A stretch of DNA of 64,000 bases from Pseudomonas rhizophila (GTDB taxonomy: Bacteria > Pseudomonadota > Gammaproteobacteria > Pseudomonadales > Pseudomonadaceae): assembly GCF_003033885.1 (NCBI RefSeq), contig NZ_CP024081.1, positions 4,055,736 through 4,119,735 on the forward strand. Reading direction: 5' to 3'. The notes beneath the pieces were generated by a model. That model was not told the DNA's origin. It made no database searches and saw nothing but the letters and a program-made list of their open reading frames with translations. This document shows positions 22,709-31,078 of this stretch, piece by piece. Position 1 is the first letter of the stretch. The number at the start of each line of letters is the position of its first letter. The position numbers and the translations under genes are program-made.

Positions 22709-23524
22709 ATGTCACTTACCAAAGATGCAATTCAGCTGATCACCGATACGGCGCTGGAAGCCAACGGCAAGAAGCTGGAGACACTGGTCCCTACCGTGGT
22801 GCTGCCGGAAAGCTCGAAAGTCATTGACTTGGAGAAGTTCCAGGCCGGCCGCAGCCGCTTCCGTGGCACCTACAGCACGCACTCCCTGGCAGATTTCAGC
22901 GCCTACGTGGTTGAGCGCGCAGCGCTTGGCGCCCGCGGCTTTATCGATCAAGACGCAATGAGCTGTGTCCTTCTGTTCAACCTGGGCACGGCCGACGTAC
23001 CTGGTCATGCCGATGACCGCGCCGTTCTCAAGTTGAAGGCGACCGCAGGCTACACAGCAGCCCAGCAAATCGGTGGACGCGGCATCAGCCAGAAGGATCT
23101 GAGCGATTGGATCGAAGATTGGCACCAGTACCTCACCCCGGTTGACGAGGCAGGCAACGCCATTCCGGTGGCCAAGGCCATTGCAGCCGTGCGAACCATC
23201 ACCATCAAGGCTTCCAGCGAGTCGGAAACCACCGTGGGTGAGACCAGCGCCAGCCGTAGCGCCATGGATCAAATCGAAGCGCGCAGCAAAGAAACCCTAC
23301 CGGTGTCCCTGCAGTTCAGCACTATCCCGTTCGAGGGCCTTACCGAACAAGTCATCACCCTTCGGCTGTCGGTCATCACCAGCGGCTCGCAGCCAGTACT
23401 GAAGCTACGGTGGGTCGGCGAAGAAGCTCAGCGCGAAGACATCGCCCAAGAGTTCAAGACCGTACTTCAAAGTAGCATTGGCGATGCCGCCTTGTTGTCG
23501 CTAGGTGCATTCGATCCGAAGTAA
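22709..23524 (+). CDS. DUF2303 (YfdQ-like) phage protein
   Basis: A 271-residue protein matching the DUF2303 pattern: RGTYSTHSLADFSAYVVERA, CVLLFNLGTADVPGHADDRA, and LSDWIEDWHQYLTPVDEAGN. Members are common in phage early regions beside recombination genes; the biochemical role is unknown. A weak terminator-like hairpin (GGGCG ... CGCCC) follows the stop, ahead of the opposite-strand membrane gene. Confidence 0.85.
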   Translation: MSLTKDAIQLITDTALEANGKKLETLVPTVVLPESSKVIDLEKFQAGRSRFRGTYSTHSLADFSAYVVERAALGARGFIDQDAMSCVLLFNLGTADVPGHADDRAVLKLKATAGYTAAQQIGGRGISQKDLSDWIEDWHQYLTPVDEAGNAIPVAKAIAAVRTITIKASSESETTVGETSASRSAMDQIEARSKETLPVSLQFSTIPFEGLTEQVITLRLSVITSGSQPVLKLRWVGEEAQREDIAQEFKTVLQSSIGDAALLSLGAFDPK

Positions 23525-23571
23525 AACCGTCCGTTAATCAACACCACCGGGCGTCTATGGGCGCCCTTCTC

Positions 23572-24261
23572 TTAGTTTACTTGGATAGCTTTTTTGCGAA
23601 GGACATCATCTGCTGCCGAAGTAAGTTTATCAATTTCGGCGAATCTTTTTCCTTCTAAATGGAGCCAGCCATTTGCTTCGAACAAAGCATATTGTCGTTC
23701 AAGTGAAATTTTGTATCCATCAATATTCCCTCCAGAAACAGACCAGTCAATAAAAGCGCGAACGACAGAATTGCAATGCTCTGAAAAACTCAGTAGATCG
23801 TCGAACTTGTCGGATATTTCAGATTTCCATGCTGCCCTTCCCTCCTGAAGGGCAAGCAAGAACTCAGATCGCCGGACGATGCTCGACTCAAGTTTAGCCT
23901 TAATACTGGGAATCAGCTTATCAAGCAAATCTGGAGGCAAGCCTCCAAGATGAAAATTCAAAAGTACGAACGCCGCATCGGCGTGCGCTACCGCTACCGT
24001 TTCTTTAAACCGCAAAGATGCAGCCATAAGTCGCTTTGAAAGATCATGGTCCGATTGAGCGACATGCTGTTTCCTCCATGCATTTACCTGTGAAAATGCA
24101 AGTCCAACCGCTAATACAGTTGCAAGCGAGGAGGCCATCTCAAAGAGATCGTGAACATCTTTTATTTTGAAGAAGTTGTTTCCTATCGGAATCATTCCCC
24201 AGAGCATTCCGGAGACAAACAGCAGCAAGCACCCTAGCCAAACAACCCAATCCTTATTCAA
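23572..24261 (-). CDS. Two-span membrane protein, candidate moron (opposite strand)
   Basis: A 229-residue protein. Two N-terminal membrane spans (WVVWLGCLLLFVSGMLWGMI and FEMASSLATVLAVGLAFSQV) are followed by about 170 mostly helical cytoplasmic residues. I place the start at TTG 24261 with GGAGAG upstream; TTG 24273 is an alternative. It lies against the direction of the operon and is visibly richer in A/T than its neighbours, which suggests separate acquisition. Candidate for superinfection exclusion or other host protection. No family is recognised. Confidence 0.72.
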   Translation of the reverse strand: MNKDWVVWLGCLLLFVSGMLWGMIPIGNNFFKIKDVHDLFEMASSLATVLAVGLAFSQVNAWRKQHVAQSDHDLSKRLMAASLRFKETVAVAHADAAFVLLNFHLGGLPPDLLDKLIPSIKAKLESSIVRRSEFLLALQEGRAAWKSEISDKFDDLLSFSEHCNSVVRAFIDWSVSGGNIDGYKISLERQYALFEANGWLHLEGKRFAEIDKLTSAADDVLRKKAIQVN

Positions 24262-24328
24262 CTTGCTCTCCAAATTTAGAAATTCTGACGATTATGCCGA
24301 AGCTAGACGCTGCCGGCGAGGATCCCCT

Positions 24329-26374
24329 ATGTCCGCTCACCAGAAGAAACACCCCTTCGATTTCAAAACCCAATACGGACTCGGCTTCAACCCCCAGGAT
24401 GACGAGATCGTGGTCGACTTCTTCTGCGGTGGCGGCGGCGCCGGTACCGGCCTGGAGATTGGCCTGGGCCGGGCTGTAACGGTGGCAAAGAACCACAGCC
24501 CCGCGGCCATCAGCATGCACACGGTAAACCACCCCGCCGCCCGGCACTTCACCACCGACGTTTTCGAGGGTGATCCCGATACCGAATGCGGTGGCCGGCC
24601 GGTGGGCTGGTTTCACATGTCGCCGGACTGCACTCACCACAGCCAGGCCGCCGGCGGCCAGCCGCGCAAGCGCGAGATCCGCAACCTGTCGTGGATTGGT
24701 CTGAAGTGGGCAGGCATGAAGCGCCCCCGGGTGATCAGCCTGGAGAACGTGAAACAGATCCTTCAATGGGGCCGCCTCATTGCCAAGCGAGACAAAGCCA
24801 CCGGCTGCGTGGTGAAACTCAGCGGTGAGATTGCTGCACCTGGTGAGGTCGTGCCGGTGGACCAGCAGTTCCTGATCCCTGACCCGAAGCAGCGCGGCAG
24901 GACCTGGCGCCGCTTTGTAGCGCTGCTGGAAGGCATGGGCTACGTCGTCGAATGGAAGGTGATCAAAGCCTGTGACTTCGGCGCCCCAACCAGCCGGGAA
25001 CGCCTGTTCATGATTGCCCGGTGCGATGGCCAGCCGATCGTGTGGCCGGAGCCAACCCACGCGAAGAACCCGGTCAAAGGTCAGCAGAAGTGGAAGACCG
25101 CCGCCGACTGTATCGACTTCAGCGACCTGGGCAAAAGCATCTTCGGCCGCAAGAAGGACTTGGCCCCGGCAACCCTGCGACGCGTTGCCAAGGGCATGAA
25201 GAAGTTCGTCATCGACAACCCGGCGCCATTCATCGTACCGATCGCGAACTGGTCTGGTGAACTGGCGCAATCGTCCGCGGAGCCCCTGCGCACCATCACC
25301 AGCTGGCCCCGCGGCGGATCGTTCGCCATGGCGAGCCCGGTTATTGCACCCGCCACGCATCAAGGCAGCGTCAGGGTTAACGACCCGATGGACCCGTTAC
25401 CTACCGTGACATGCGCCAACCGAGGTGAGCTGACGCTTATCAGTCCGGTGATGGTAGGCGCAGGCGGGCCGGCATACGGGGGCAAGCCCACGACAGCCGA
25501 TCAGCCAGCCGGAACGCTGATGACGCAGAACCACCGCGCGATCGCCGCGGCGCACCTGGTGAAGTTTCGCTTCAACGATGCCGGCAAAGCTCTGGATGAG
25601 CCATTGCCGACAATAACCAGTGGCGGCAACTACCAGCGCCCAGCCGGTGCAGCCCACGCCATGGGCATCTCCACGGTGTTCATGGCCCAGATGAATGGCG
25701 GCTTCAACACCACCTACGCGAAGGGCATGGATGAGCCGCTGACCACCGTGACCAACACGGGCAGTCAGCAGCAACTGGTGTCGGCCAACCTGGTGCACCT
25801 GCGCGGCAATTGTGATGCCCGGGCCGCAGATGAACCGCTGCGGACCATCAGTGCAGGCGGTGAACATCACGGCCTGGTCAGTGCATTCATGGAGAGAGCC
25901 TTCGGTGCCAGCGTCGGCCAGGGCCTGGAAGAGCCCGCGCCAACAATCACAGCCGGTGGCGGCGGGAAAAGCTCCCTGGTTTCACTCAAGCTGTCGCCGG
26001 AGCATGAAGCCGGCGCGCTGCGAGTGGCCGCGTTCCTGGTCAGCTACTACGGCACCGAGAACATTAGCGCCTGTGATGCGCCAGCGCCAACGATCACCAC
26101 CAAGGATCGCTTGGCGATGGTCACGGTGATGGTCAAGGGCACGCCCTACGTGATCGTCGACATCTGCCTGCGGATGCTGAAGCCGTCCGAGTTGTACAAG
26201 GCCCAGGGCTTCCCTGCCGACTACGTGATCAGTCACGGCGCCGACGGCAAGCCGTTCACCAAGACCCAGCAAGTCCACATGTGCGGAAACAGCGTCAGCC
26301 CGCCGCCGATGGCGGCACTGGCCCGGGCTAACGATCCGTGGCGCGCAGCAGAGCGCCAAGCCGAAGCGGCGTAG
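24329..26374 (+). CDS. Phage DNA cytosine-5 methyltransferase with C-terminal repeats
   Basis: A 681-residue protein. Motif I IVVDFFCGGGGAGTG is at about residues 27-41. The catalytic loop reads SPDCTHHSQ near 100 instead of the usual PPC. ENV follows in ISLENVKQIL, then the SRERLFMIARCDG segment. From about residue 300 the usual target-recognition region is replaced by about eight degenerate repeats with the core DEPLPTITSGG, before a final LKPSELYKAQGFP and QVHMCGNSVSPP motif. I use ATG 24329 with GAGG before it. It may protect phage DNA from host restriction. Confidence 0.9.
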   Translation: MSAHQKKHPFDFKTQYGLGFNPQDDEIVVDFFCGGGGAGTGLEIGLGRAVTVAKNHSPAAISMHTVNHPAARHFTTDVFEGDPDTECGGRPVGWFHMSPDCTHHSQAAGGQPRKREIRNLSWIGLKWAGMKRPRVISLENVKQILQWGRLIAKRDKATGCVVKLSGEIAAPGEVVPVDQQFLIPDPKQRGRTWRRFVALLEGMGYVVEWKVIKACDFGAPTSRERLFMIARCDGQPIVWPEPTHAKNPVKGQQKWKTAADCIDFSDLGKSIFGRKKDLAPATLRRVAKGMKKFVIDNPAPFIVPIANWSGELAQSSAEPLRTITSWPRGGSFAMASPVIAPATHQGSVRVNDPMDPLPTVTCANRGELTLISPVMVGAGGPAYGGKPTTADQPAGTLMTQNHRAIAAAHLVKFRFNDAGKALDEPLPTITSGGNYQRPAGAAHAMGISTVFMAQMNGGFNTTYAKGMDEPLTTVTNTGSQQQLVSANLVHLRGNCDARAADEPLRTISAGGEHHGLVSAFMERAFGASVGQGLEEPAPTITAGGGGKSSLVSLKLSPEHEAGALRVAAFLVSYYGTENISACDAPAPTITTKDRLAMVTVMVKGTPYVIVDICLRMLKPSELYKAQGFPADYVISHGADGKPFTKTQQVHMCGNSVSPPPMAALARANDPWRAAERQAEAA

Positions 26375-26375
26375 C

Positions 26376-26636
26376 TCACAACCACGTTGCAGCCGCCAGC
26401 CACTCAGCCAAGCGCATCAGAATCTGGCTCAGCAGCTCAACAAGGATTTGATACATCAGGTCTGCGACGACTTGTTTCATGCGGTAGAACTCCGGTTTGG
26501 CTGATAACCAAAATGTAATGGTGTCCACCGTTCCGTCCTGAAGCACTACAACGATAAAGCGCCATAGACCAAGCCATCCAATGCACGGGCAAATCACCCC
26601 AGCAAAAAAATTTATCCACTCTGCAAGTCGTTTCAT
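26376..26636 (-). CDS. Small membrane protein on the opposite strand
   Basis: An 86-residue protein (MKRLAEWINFFAGVICPCIG) with one or two hydrophobic stretches and an amphipathic C-terminal helix (VADLMYQILVELLSQILMRL). GGAG lies nine bases before ATG 26636. It converges on the methyltransferase gene. It could be a moron or toxin-like peptide; no family is recognised. Confidence 0.5.
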   Translation of the reverse strand: MKRLAEWINFFAGVICPCIGWLGLWRFIVVVLQDGTVDTITFWLSAKPEFYRMKQVVADLMYQILVELLSQILMRLAEWLAAATWL

Positions 26637-26772
26637 GCGGTATCGCTCCAGTCGATTGATACCGGAATCATCGGGACGCACAGGACCTGCCCTATGGTCA
26701 TGCGTTCCATACCGCGATAGCCGATCTCCCCGAAACTCCACCGCCCGGGCATGCCCCGGCAAGGACACAGCC

Positions 26773-27210
26773 ATGCCCGCAGAAAAGAAAACCCTCGGCC
26801 AGTTGCGCCAGGAACGACTCGCAGCCGCCAACGAGTTCATGCAGGTAATTGCCCGATGCGGCCGGCGCTTTTTCCGCAACAAAGGCTCAGGCCATGACGC
26901 CTACCTGTCGATGAACACCCGCGGGAGAGTCGTCTGGCTTCACGACGACTACACCGGCGCTCGCATCAACGTCGCCAAGGAAGGCAATTGGGACGGTTTC
27001 TCGCACGGCGGCACACTAAAGAGCCTGGTGGGGTCCATCGGGAAATTCGTCCTCCATGGCTCGACGATGCGCTACGGGTACTTCCAGCCAAAGATGGATA
27101 ACGGCTTTGAAAACCCGTGGGGATACGGCGACGACATCCTGATTGTGCGCGATGAAGGTGTCCGCCTTGGGTTGGTCCGCAAGCCAGTCGAAGTCCGGGA
27201 GGTCGCATGA
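26773..27210 (+). CDS. Phage protein, unknown function
   Basis: A 145-residue protein (MPAEKKTLGQLRQERLAAAN) with a helical N-terminus and an aromatic, strand-rich C-terminal half (TRGRVVWLHDDYTGARINVA). It is coupled to the DUF4406 gene by ATGA. The long upstream frame to 26581 has no start support. Confidence 0.65.
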   Translation: MPAEKKTLGQLRQERLAAANEFMQVIARCGRRFFRNKGSGHDAYLSMNTRGRVVWLHDDYTGARINVAKEGNWDGFSHGGTLKSLVGSIGKFVLHGSTMRYGYFQPKMDNGFENPWGYGDDILIVRDEGVRLGLVRKPVEVREVA

Positions 27211-27557
27211 AGCGCATCTACCTCAGCGGTCCCATGACCAACATGCTGGACCTGAACTTTCCACTGTTCCACACCTTGACGGCCGCCCTGCGCAACGCCG
27301 GGCACACCGTCATCAACCCCGCCGAACTCAACCCAGACCCGGGCACCTGGAGCGAATGCATGCGCCGCGACATCAAAGCGCTGATGGATTGCGACACCGT
27401 GGCCACCCTGCCCGGCTGGCAGGATTCCCGCGGCGCCAGCCTTGAGGTGCACATCGGCAAGGCGCTCGGGATGCGGGTTGTGAATGCCCATGATTTGGTA
27501 AAAACCACTAGTGAATCGGCGGCGCCGGTTCATCCAAAAGGCTTTCAGGGGAGTTAA
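27207..27557 (+). CDS. DUF4406 protein (nucleoside deoxyribosyltransferase-like fold)
   Basis: A 116-residue protein beginning MKRIYLSGPMTNMLDLNFPL, with RNAGHTVINPAELNPDPGTW, CMRRDIKALMDCDTVATLPG and WQDSRGASLEVHIGKALGM. These are the hallmarks of the DUF4406 family, related to nucleoside 2-deoxyribosyltransferases. A role in nucleotide metabolism during infection is likely but unproven. The last codons overlap a minus-strand gene. Confidence 0.85.
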   Translation: MKRIYLSGPMTNMLDLNFPLFHTLTAALRNAGHTVINPAELNPDPGTWSECMRRDIKALMDCDTVATLPGWQDSRGASLEVHIGKALGMRVVNAHDLVKTTSESAAPVHPKGFQGS

Positions 27558-27726
27558 GAAAAGCGCTCCAAGCCTCGAAGGCGTCGTGGTGGCGCACGGT
27601 GGCAGCGTCCCAGCCAGCCCCAACCACTTCCTTAGATGAAACAAGTTGCATCATCATGCTTGTCGCTGCATCTAGCTCGATCAAAAGGTGGTGGGACTTA
27701 AATCTGAAGTCATCTATCCCGCTCAT
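27508..27726 (-). CDS. Small protein on the opposite strand, unknown function
   Basis: A 72-residue helical protein (MSGIDDFRFKSHHLLIELDA). I start it at ATG 27726 with AAGGCG before it; the TTG at 27792 is weaker. It overlaps the end of the DUF4406 gene by 50 bases. With the next minus-strand gene it forms a short reversed islet. Confidence 0.5.
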   Translation of the reverse strand: MSGIDDFRFKSHHLLIELDAATSMMMQLVSSKEVVGAGWDAATVRHHDAFEAWSAFLNSPESLLDEPAPPIH

Positions 27727-27826
27727 AAATTCGCCTTGCGGCGGGTATTGCCGGAGGTCCCGGAATATTCCCACCAAAGCAGTGACATCCAATTACATGT
27801 GCGCATTCAAATAGAGCGATGAGCGG

Positions 27827-28159
27827 TCACGTGGACTGATCAGATATTGATTGAGGGAGCTTTGAAAACTTACGGGTATTCGAGGCTTTTTCCTTGGAGA
27901 TACACCACAGTTCTTTCGCTCTGGAAATTCCCCACTCCATCGCTTGCGTCATGGTTTGGCCAGGCCGCGAGTCAAATGACTCCTCAAAAATCATAATTCC
28001 TTTCGGAGCGTATAACCCAAGAAACAGCTGCACAACGCCTGTGCTTGAAGTCCGCACCTGTACGTTTACCTGAGAGCCGTCAGCAAGACGCTCATCTTTG
28101 GTTCGACAATGAAGGTGCGGATTTGCCCACACCCAAAAAGTTCTACCGCGAGTGAACAT
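27827..28159 (-). CDS. Small protein on the opposite strand, unknown function
   Basis: A 110-residue protein (MFTRGRTFWVWANPHLHCRT) with a strand-rich N-terminal half (VQVRTSSTGVVQLFLGLYAP) and a helical basic tail. It stands in a reversed islet with the gene at 27508-27726, in DNA richer in A/T. An ATG at 28201 is an alternative start. Candidate moron. Confidence 0.55.
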   Translation of the reverse strand: MFTRGRTFWVWANPHLHCRTKDERLADGSQVNVQVRTSSTGVVQLFLGLYAPKGIMIFEESFDSRPGQTMTQAMEWGISRAKELWCISKEKASNTRKFSKLPQSISDQST

Positions 28160-28278
28160 TTCCGAGCCCCCAAATCGCTGGAGTATGGGCCTATTTCGCA
28201 ACCTTTAGTGTGACGTAACCATAAATACCTGCTAATCCCCCCCTTCAAAGTCAGCCGCTATAGCGGCAAGGACGACTC

Positions 28279-28926
28279 ATGTCTCAAATAAAGGAACGGC
28301 CGATCCTGTTCTCGGCGCCGATGGTGCGCGCCATCCTGGAGGACCGGAAGACGGTCACGCGGCGGGCAATCAAGGTTCAGCCGCATATCGATGCCAGTGG
28401 TAATTTCTGCGTAGGGCGCTCCAACTACGGCCAGGACGGTTACGGAAGACCTGTGACCAAGCACTTCATCAACGGCTACTGCCCCTATGGCAAGCCCGGC
28501 GACCGGCTGTGGGTGCGCGAGACCTGGGCAGAAATTAGAGTCGCGCAAGCACCTGATCAGGAATGGATCGTCTACCGCGAGTGTGACAATCGCACCGACT
28601 ACGGCGGCCCATGGAAGCCGAGCATTTTCATGCCGCGGCGAGCCTGCCGCATTCTGCTGGAGATCACCGACGTCCGCGTTGAGCGGTTGCAGGACATCAG
28701 TGAAGAGCAGGCCAAGGCCGAAGGGATCGTCGGTGTCGCCTTTCGCCCTGATGACGGCTGGCCGATCTGCACCGGCTACATGGTCGGCCCAGACGATGGG
28801 AAGTCGCAGCTGCAAACGACCGCTGCCGGGGCATTCGCCGGACTTTGGTCGTCCATCAACGGCCAGGAAAACTGGGACGCCAACCCCTGGGTCTGGGTCG
28901 TCGAGTTCAAGCGGGTGACGCCATGA
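28279..28926 (+). CDS. Phage protein, possibly ASCH-like
   Basis: A 215-residue protein. The opening ERPILFSAPMVRAILEDRKT then VTRRAIK is the start of a widespread phage family with an ASCH/PUA-like domain. Further motifs are YGKPGDRLWVRETWAEI, IFMPRRACRILLEITDVRVE and the C-terminal NPWVWVVEFKRV. ASCH domains bind RNA or modified bases; the phage role is unknown. It ends in an ATGA overlap with an 18-codon frame. Confidence 0.75.
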   Translation: MSQIKERPILFSAPMVRAILEDRKTVTRRAIKVQPHIDASGNFCVGRSNYGQDGYGRPVTKHFINGYCPYGKPGDRLWVRETWAEIRVAQAPDQEWIVYRECDNRTDYGGPWKPSIFMPRRACRILLEITDVRVERLQDISEEQAKAEGIVGVAFRPDDGWPICTGYMVGPDDGKSQLQTTAAGAFAGLWSSINGQENWDANPWVWVVEFKRVTP

Positions 28927-28979
28927 TCCTCCCCCTGCTCTATATGGCCTGGCTTGTGTATCGAGGGCCGAGGCGATGA
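28923..28979 (+). CDS. 18-residue hydrophobic microprotein between two coupled genes
   Basis: The frame codes MILPLLYMAWLVYRGPRR, one short hydrophobic helix with a basic end. It overlaps both neighbours by ATGA, so ribosomes would pass through it. It may simply serve to keep translation coupled. Confidence 0.4.
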   Translation: MILPLLYMAWLVYRGPRR

Positions 28980-29296
28980 GGACCGTAACTCGCATCGTTG
29001 ACGACTCCTCCGCGAAGTGGGGCTTTCGGAGGGAGCCCGCTACGTATGAGGACGCCGAAAAAATCACAGGCTTTCGCCTGGACCGACGCTCCAGTTTCCT
29101 CATTACCCGTGATGGCGTAGTCGAGCAAGAGGCCCTTTGCACCGTTGAATGCTCCGGCTGTAGCTGTGATTGCTCAAGCTGCAGTTACGGGTATGCCACG
29201 CATAAGGCCGGCGGCTGTCGCGAGTGTGGCGGCACCGGAAAGCGCCGCATGTACTTCGGCTTCCCGCCATCCCCGCCAAAACGCAAGACCCCCTAA
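28976..29296 (+). CDS. Cys-rich phage protein with DnaJ-like zinc motif
   Basis: A 106-residue protein. The C-terminal half has CSGCSCDCSSCSYG and GGCRECGGTGKRR, the latter like the CxxCxGxG repeats of DnaJ, so it likely binds zinc. The N-terminal half has no recognisable motif. Function unknown. Confidence 0.65.
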   Translation: MRTVTRIVDDSSAKWGFRREPATYEDAEKITGFRLDRRSSFLITRDGVVEQEALCTVECSGCSCDCSSCSYGYATHKAGGCRECGGTGKRRMYFGFPPSPPKRKTP

Positions 29297-29312
29297 CCCC
29301 AATCCACCTACA

Positions 29313-29333
29313 GCCTGCCGGTGAACGGCGGGC
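29313..29333 (+). repeat. Intercistronic hairpin cassette 1
   Basis: Stem GCCTGCCG/CGGCGGGC with loop GTGAA, followed directly by GGAG and the next ATG. Similar hairpins precede the next four genes (29779-29795, 30296-30316, 30831-30847, 31079-31093). Confidence 0.6.
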
Positions 29334-29344
29334 GGAGCTATGCC

Positions 29345-29761
29345 ATGAACAAAGAAGAACTCGCGGACCGGATATGCGGGATCGCTTACCCCTGCCGCAT
29401 CCACAAGGACTTGATCCAGATCGCCAAGGAAAGTGGTCTGGTCATCGTCTATGGCGCCAGCGACGACCTGATGGAATTCGAAGGCGCCGCCCAGGAAGAG
29501 ATCGGCTGCTACAACGGTGGCACCGCGCTGGTGGACGCCCAAGGCGTGCTGCCCGACCGGGACAGCATCGATGATGACGACCAGCTGCAGCAGTACTTCC
29601 AGCGCAAGGCCCAGGCAAAACCCATCGAGGCGCTATGGTGCAAAGAGGATGGCTACTCCTGGACCTACAAGACAGATATCCCCCACGCCACCTTCGAAGT
29701 GATGGACGACGTTGACCGCTATTGCCGGGGCATTGTCTTCGCGCTGGCGGATCTGGCCTAA
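29345..29761 (+). CDS. Phage protein, unknown function
   Basis: A 138-residue acidic protein (MNKEELADRICGIAYPCRIH). The body has DDLMEFEGAAQEEIGCYNGG and a C-terminal TFEVMDDVDRYCRGIVFALA helix. GGAG lies before ATG 29345, right after hairpin cassette 1. No family is recognised. Confidence 0.65.
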   Translation: MNKEELADRICGIAYPCRIHKDLIQIAKESGLVIVYGASDDLMEFEGAAQEEIGCYNGGTALVDAQGVLPDRDSIDDDDQLQQYFQRKAQAKPIEALWCKEDGYSWTYKTDIPHATFEVMDDVDRYCRGIVFALADLA

Positions 29762-29778
29762 CAGCTAACCATTTATGC

Positions 29779-29795
29779 CTGCCGGTTTACGGCAG
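29779..29795 (+). repeat. Intercistronic hairpin cassette 2
   Basis: Stem CTGCCG/CGGCAG with loop GTTTA, followed by GAGGAATTCCTATG. Confidence 0.6.
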
Positions 29796-29809
29796 CCGAG
29801 GAATTCCTA

Positions 29810-30279
29810 TGAGCAAATGGTCGCCAACCACCATGTTCCAGGCCCAGCCATGCCCCACGTCTTGCATGAGCGCCTGCGTTGCAATGGCTCTAAATATCCC
29901 GGTCGGCATGGTCCGGCGGGAGCACCACGACACCTACCATGAGGGCGGAAGTCTTCGAGACGTACTTCAGGCATACGGGGTTGGCTTTGAATCATTCGAC
30001 TCCGCCGACAGGCATAGCATCAACCGGTCCGGACTTTGGCTGCTCGCTGTACCAAGCCTGAACATTGAGGGTGGTCTCCACCAGATACTCGTTGAGTTCG
30101 ACAAGGATTCAGGAACCTGGGTGGTCTTTGACCCCAACAGAACCGTCGGCGAACGGAAATTCTATTCGGCAGCGCCTGACGATGAAGGGCCGTTGGCAAG
30201 GGCCCTGTCCGGCTTCTCAACAGATGCATTCATTCCGATAGAAGAAGTTGCGCGCATACGAGCCCGCAAAGCCGCGTAA
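29810..30279 (+). CDS. C39-like cysteine peptidase fold protein
   Basis: A 156-residue protein. The opening MFQAQPCPTSCMSACVAMAL resembles the Q-x(5)-C-G-P-x-x-L helix of C39 peptidases, and GGLHQILVEFDKDSGTWVVF then DPN supplies a His and Asp in the right order for a papain-like triad. Such domains occur in bacteriocin transporters and in some toxins and immunity factors. Here it stands alone in a phage early cargo region, without a transporter. Activity is inferred from the motif order only. Confidence 0.55.
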
Positions 30280-30295
30280 TCCCTGACCACTTGAT

Positions 30296-30316
30296 GCCCG
30301 CTGAACAGCGGCGGGC
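30296..30316 (+). repeat. Intercistronic hairpin cassette 3
   Basis: Outer stem GCCCGC/GCGGGC with inner CGCT/AGCG, followed by GAGGAATTCCTATG, the same 14 bases as after cassette 2. Confidence 0.6.
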
Positions 30317-30327
30317 GAGGAATTCCT

Positions 30328-30822
30328 ATGCCTGATCAAAAATCTTTGCTCCGTGACGTGGCGATCGATGCGATTTCAGATATCGCCCAGCACCTGCCGC
30401 TGGACTGCCAGATGTTTCTGGTGGTGTGCCGCCCAGACAAGGCCGACTTCGACCTGGTGCTGCCATCGCCCGAGGCGAACCTGAACAACGCCCTCGATGC
30501 GTTGCGCCGCCAGGGCCTGAGCATCGACGGCGACAACGCCTACAAGCGCGACCTGCTGGACGCAGCGGTCGGAGCGCTGGCCATGGGCGCGCAAAACTCC
30601 AACCCGCCACCAGTCGGGCACTGGGGCCAGCGCTTATGGGATATCGGCCGGGAGGAGCGCGGGATGCACGAAGAAATGGTCGCGACGCTTCGTGAGTCTC
30701 GGCAAGTAATCGCCATGGCGCTCAAGACTGGGGCGCCCGACTGGTTCGATACCGATGAAAAGGTTGCTCTGCACGTCACCGTGCAAAGGATCGACGCCGC
30801 CATCGCCAAAGCCACCCAATAA
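30328..30822 (+). CDS. Phage protein, unknown function
   Basis: A 164-residue protein (MPDQKSLLRDVAIDAISDIA) that looks mostly helical after a short strand-rich region (LDCQMFLVVCRPDKADFDLV). No family is recognised. It is preceded by hairpin cassette 3. Confidence 0.65.
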   Translation: MPDQKSLLRDVAIDAISDIAQHLPLDCQMFLVVCRPDKADFDLVLPSPEANLNNALDALRRQGLSIDGDNAYKRDLLDAAVGALAMGAQNSNPPPVGHWGQRLWDIGREERGMHEEMVATLRESRQVIAMALKTGAPDWFDTDEKVALHVTVQRIDAAIAKATQ

Positions 30823-30830
30823 CCACCTTC

Positions 30831-30847
30831 TGCCGCCACGCGCGGCA
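30831..30847 (+). repeat. Intercistronic hairpin cassette 4
   Basis: TGCCGC/GCGGCA stem with loop CACGC, then GGAGC before the next ATG. Cassette 5 is identical over TGCCGCCACGCGCGGC. Confidence 0.65.
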
Positions 30848-30859
30848 TGGAGCACACCT

Positions 30860-31063
30860 ATGTCTGCAAAAAAACTGTTCGAAGTCATGATTGGCGCCCT
30901 GCTGTACCTGCTGGTGACCCTACTCTGGTTCGCCTATGCCTTCCCAGAAATGCTCGATCACGGCACCGACGCAGCGCTGATCACCGCGGGCTTCGGTACG
31001 ATGGTCTGGCTCTGTGCCACCGGCTGCATCGTAATTTACATCATCCAGAAGGCGCGCCCGTAA
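30860..31063 (+). CDS. Small two-span membrane protein
   Basis: A 67-residue protein with spans VMIGALLYLLVTLLWFAYAF and AGFGTMVWLCATGCIVIYII joined by a short acidic loop, and a basic end. GGAG precedes the ATG behind hairpin cassette 4. Function unknown. Confidence 0.65.
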   Translation: MSAKKLFEVMIGALLYLLVTLLWFAYAFPEMLDHGTDAALITAGFGTMVWLCATGCIVIYIIQKARP

Positions 31064-31078
31064 CCGCGCGCCACCAAT

